Source: Deltaproteobacteria bacterium | Lineage (GTDB): Bacteria; UBA10199; DSSB01 | Assembly: GCA_021414045.1 (NCBI GenBank) | Contig: JAIOPF010000253.1 | Coordinates: 1 to 5,762, forward strand | DNA: 5,762 bases | Reading direction: 5' to 3' | Shown here: one piece after another, positions 5,457 through 5,762 of the stretch | Numbering within the stretch: the stretch's first letter is position 1 | Layout: each line of letters starts with the position of its first letter | Made by a program: the position numbers and the translations under genes | The notes under the pieces: generated by a model | Told to the model about the DNA's origin: nothing | The model's input: only the letters and a program-made list of their open reading frames with translations | Database searches by the model: none

Positions 5457-5762
5457 TCAACCCCCTCTCGAATGCTGAAAGATAGCCGGGAGCAAATGCG
5501 TCTCGACAAGCGCCCCGGCCTCCAAGGCTTCGACCTCCTCCGGAAACACCGCCAGGGCGTTGGCCTCGGCGAAGGAACGCATCAGGTGGGATCCCTGCCC
5601 CGCCAAGATGTGCAGCGAAGCGCCCTTCTCGCCAAACTCCGCCCTCGCCTTCAAAAAATGCCGCAAGCCCGTCTTTTTTTGAAAAGGGGCCGCGAGGGGG
5701 AGGCGAAGCGCCGGCAGGAAGGCCTCGCGGGCTCCCAAAGCGCGGAGCAAGGCCGGTCGGAC
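5457..5762 (-). CDS. moeA: Molybdopterin molybdenumtransferase MoeA, C-terminal fragment
   Basis: The frame is open to the right edge, so only the last 101 residues are seen; the start and the catalytic MoCF domain are outside. The visible part begins VRPALLRALG and has APFQKKTGLRHFLKARAEF, then GQGSHLMRSFAEANALAVFP and EEVEALEAGALVETHLLP. These match the end of MoeA domain III and the small beta-barrel domain IV. MoeA ligates molybdate to adenylated molybdopterin to make active molybdenum cofactor. The stop is one base before moaD, so the three genes form one tight operon whose promoter lies beyond the window. A TTG near the right edge is internal and should not be read as the start. The family call is strong although the gene is partial. 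Confidence 0.9.
   Translation of the reverse strand, partial: VRPALLRALGAREAFLPALRLPLAAPFQKKTGLRHFLKARAEFGEKGASLHILAGQGSHLMRSFAEANALAVFPEEVEALEAGALVETHLLPAIFQHSRGG

Noticed and set aside
4621..5478. Plus-strand open frames across the moaE/moaD region (4621-5064, 5071-5478, 5192-5386)
   Set aside because: MoaE and MoaD on the minus strand are unambiguous with catalytic residues; these are shadows.
5456..5509. N-terminal extension of MoaD from an upstream in-frame start
   Set aside because: The 18 extra residues overlap moeA and are not MoaD-like; the ATG at 5455 has its own ribosome site.

Overview
The window comes from a Gram-negative bacterium. It encodes a signal-peptide-bearing outer-membrane beta-barrel, and its DNA is moderately GC-rich by eye. 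I see no phage, transposon, CRISPR or RNA gene. I cannot name the phylum from sequence alone. The theme of the right two thirds is anaerobic nitrogen-oxide metabolism: an NnrS-family membrane protein sits beside molybdenum-cofactor genes, which suggests a nearby molybdoenzyme such as a nitrate reductase that is not in this window.

Layout from left to right. The 3' part of a type I (formylglycine) arylsulfatase runs off the left edge on the + strand (1-1650). A 116-bp gap holds a near-perfect palindrome of the CRP/FNR operator class (1716-1735), centred about 41 bp before the start of an alginate-export-family porin (1767-2966, +). Two small overlapping minus-strand genes follow (2960-3190 and 3187-3405). 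Both look like half-size ferritin-like helical hairpins: one keeps the full E...E-x-x-H iron-ligand pattern, the other is degenerate. A 104-bp divergent intergenic region separates them from nnrS (3510-4763, +) and carries a second palindrome with the same core, TGA-N6-TCA (3456-3471). On the minus strand at the right, reading inward from the edge, are moeA (3' fragment), moaD and moaE, a tightly packed molybdopterin operon that ends 13 bp from the nnrS stop codon.

The most interesting signal is that the porin and the divergent ferritin-like/nnrS pair carry related operators sharing the half-site AGATCATA. In each case weak -10-like hexamers lie roughly where a class II CRP/FNR-type activator would place them. 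I infer one small regulon, probably responsive to oxygen or nitric oxide, joining an outer-membrane channel, a pair of small putative iron proteins and NnrS. The porin and nnrS would then have almost no 5' leader and lack good Shine-Dalgarno sequences, whereas the ferritin-like and moa genes have clear ones. The regulator itself is not in the window.
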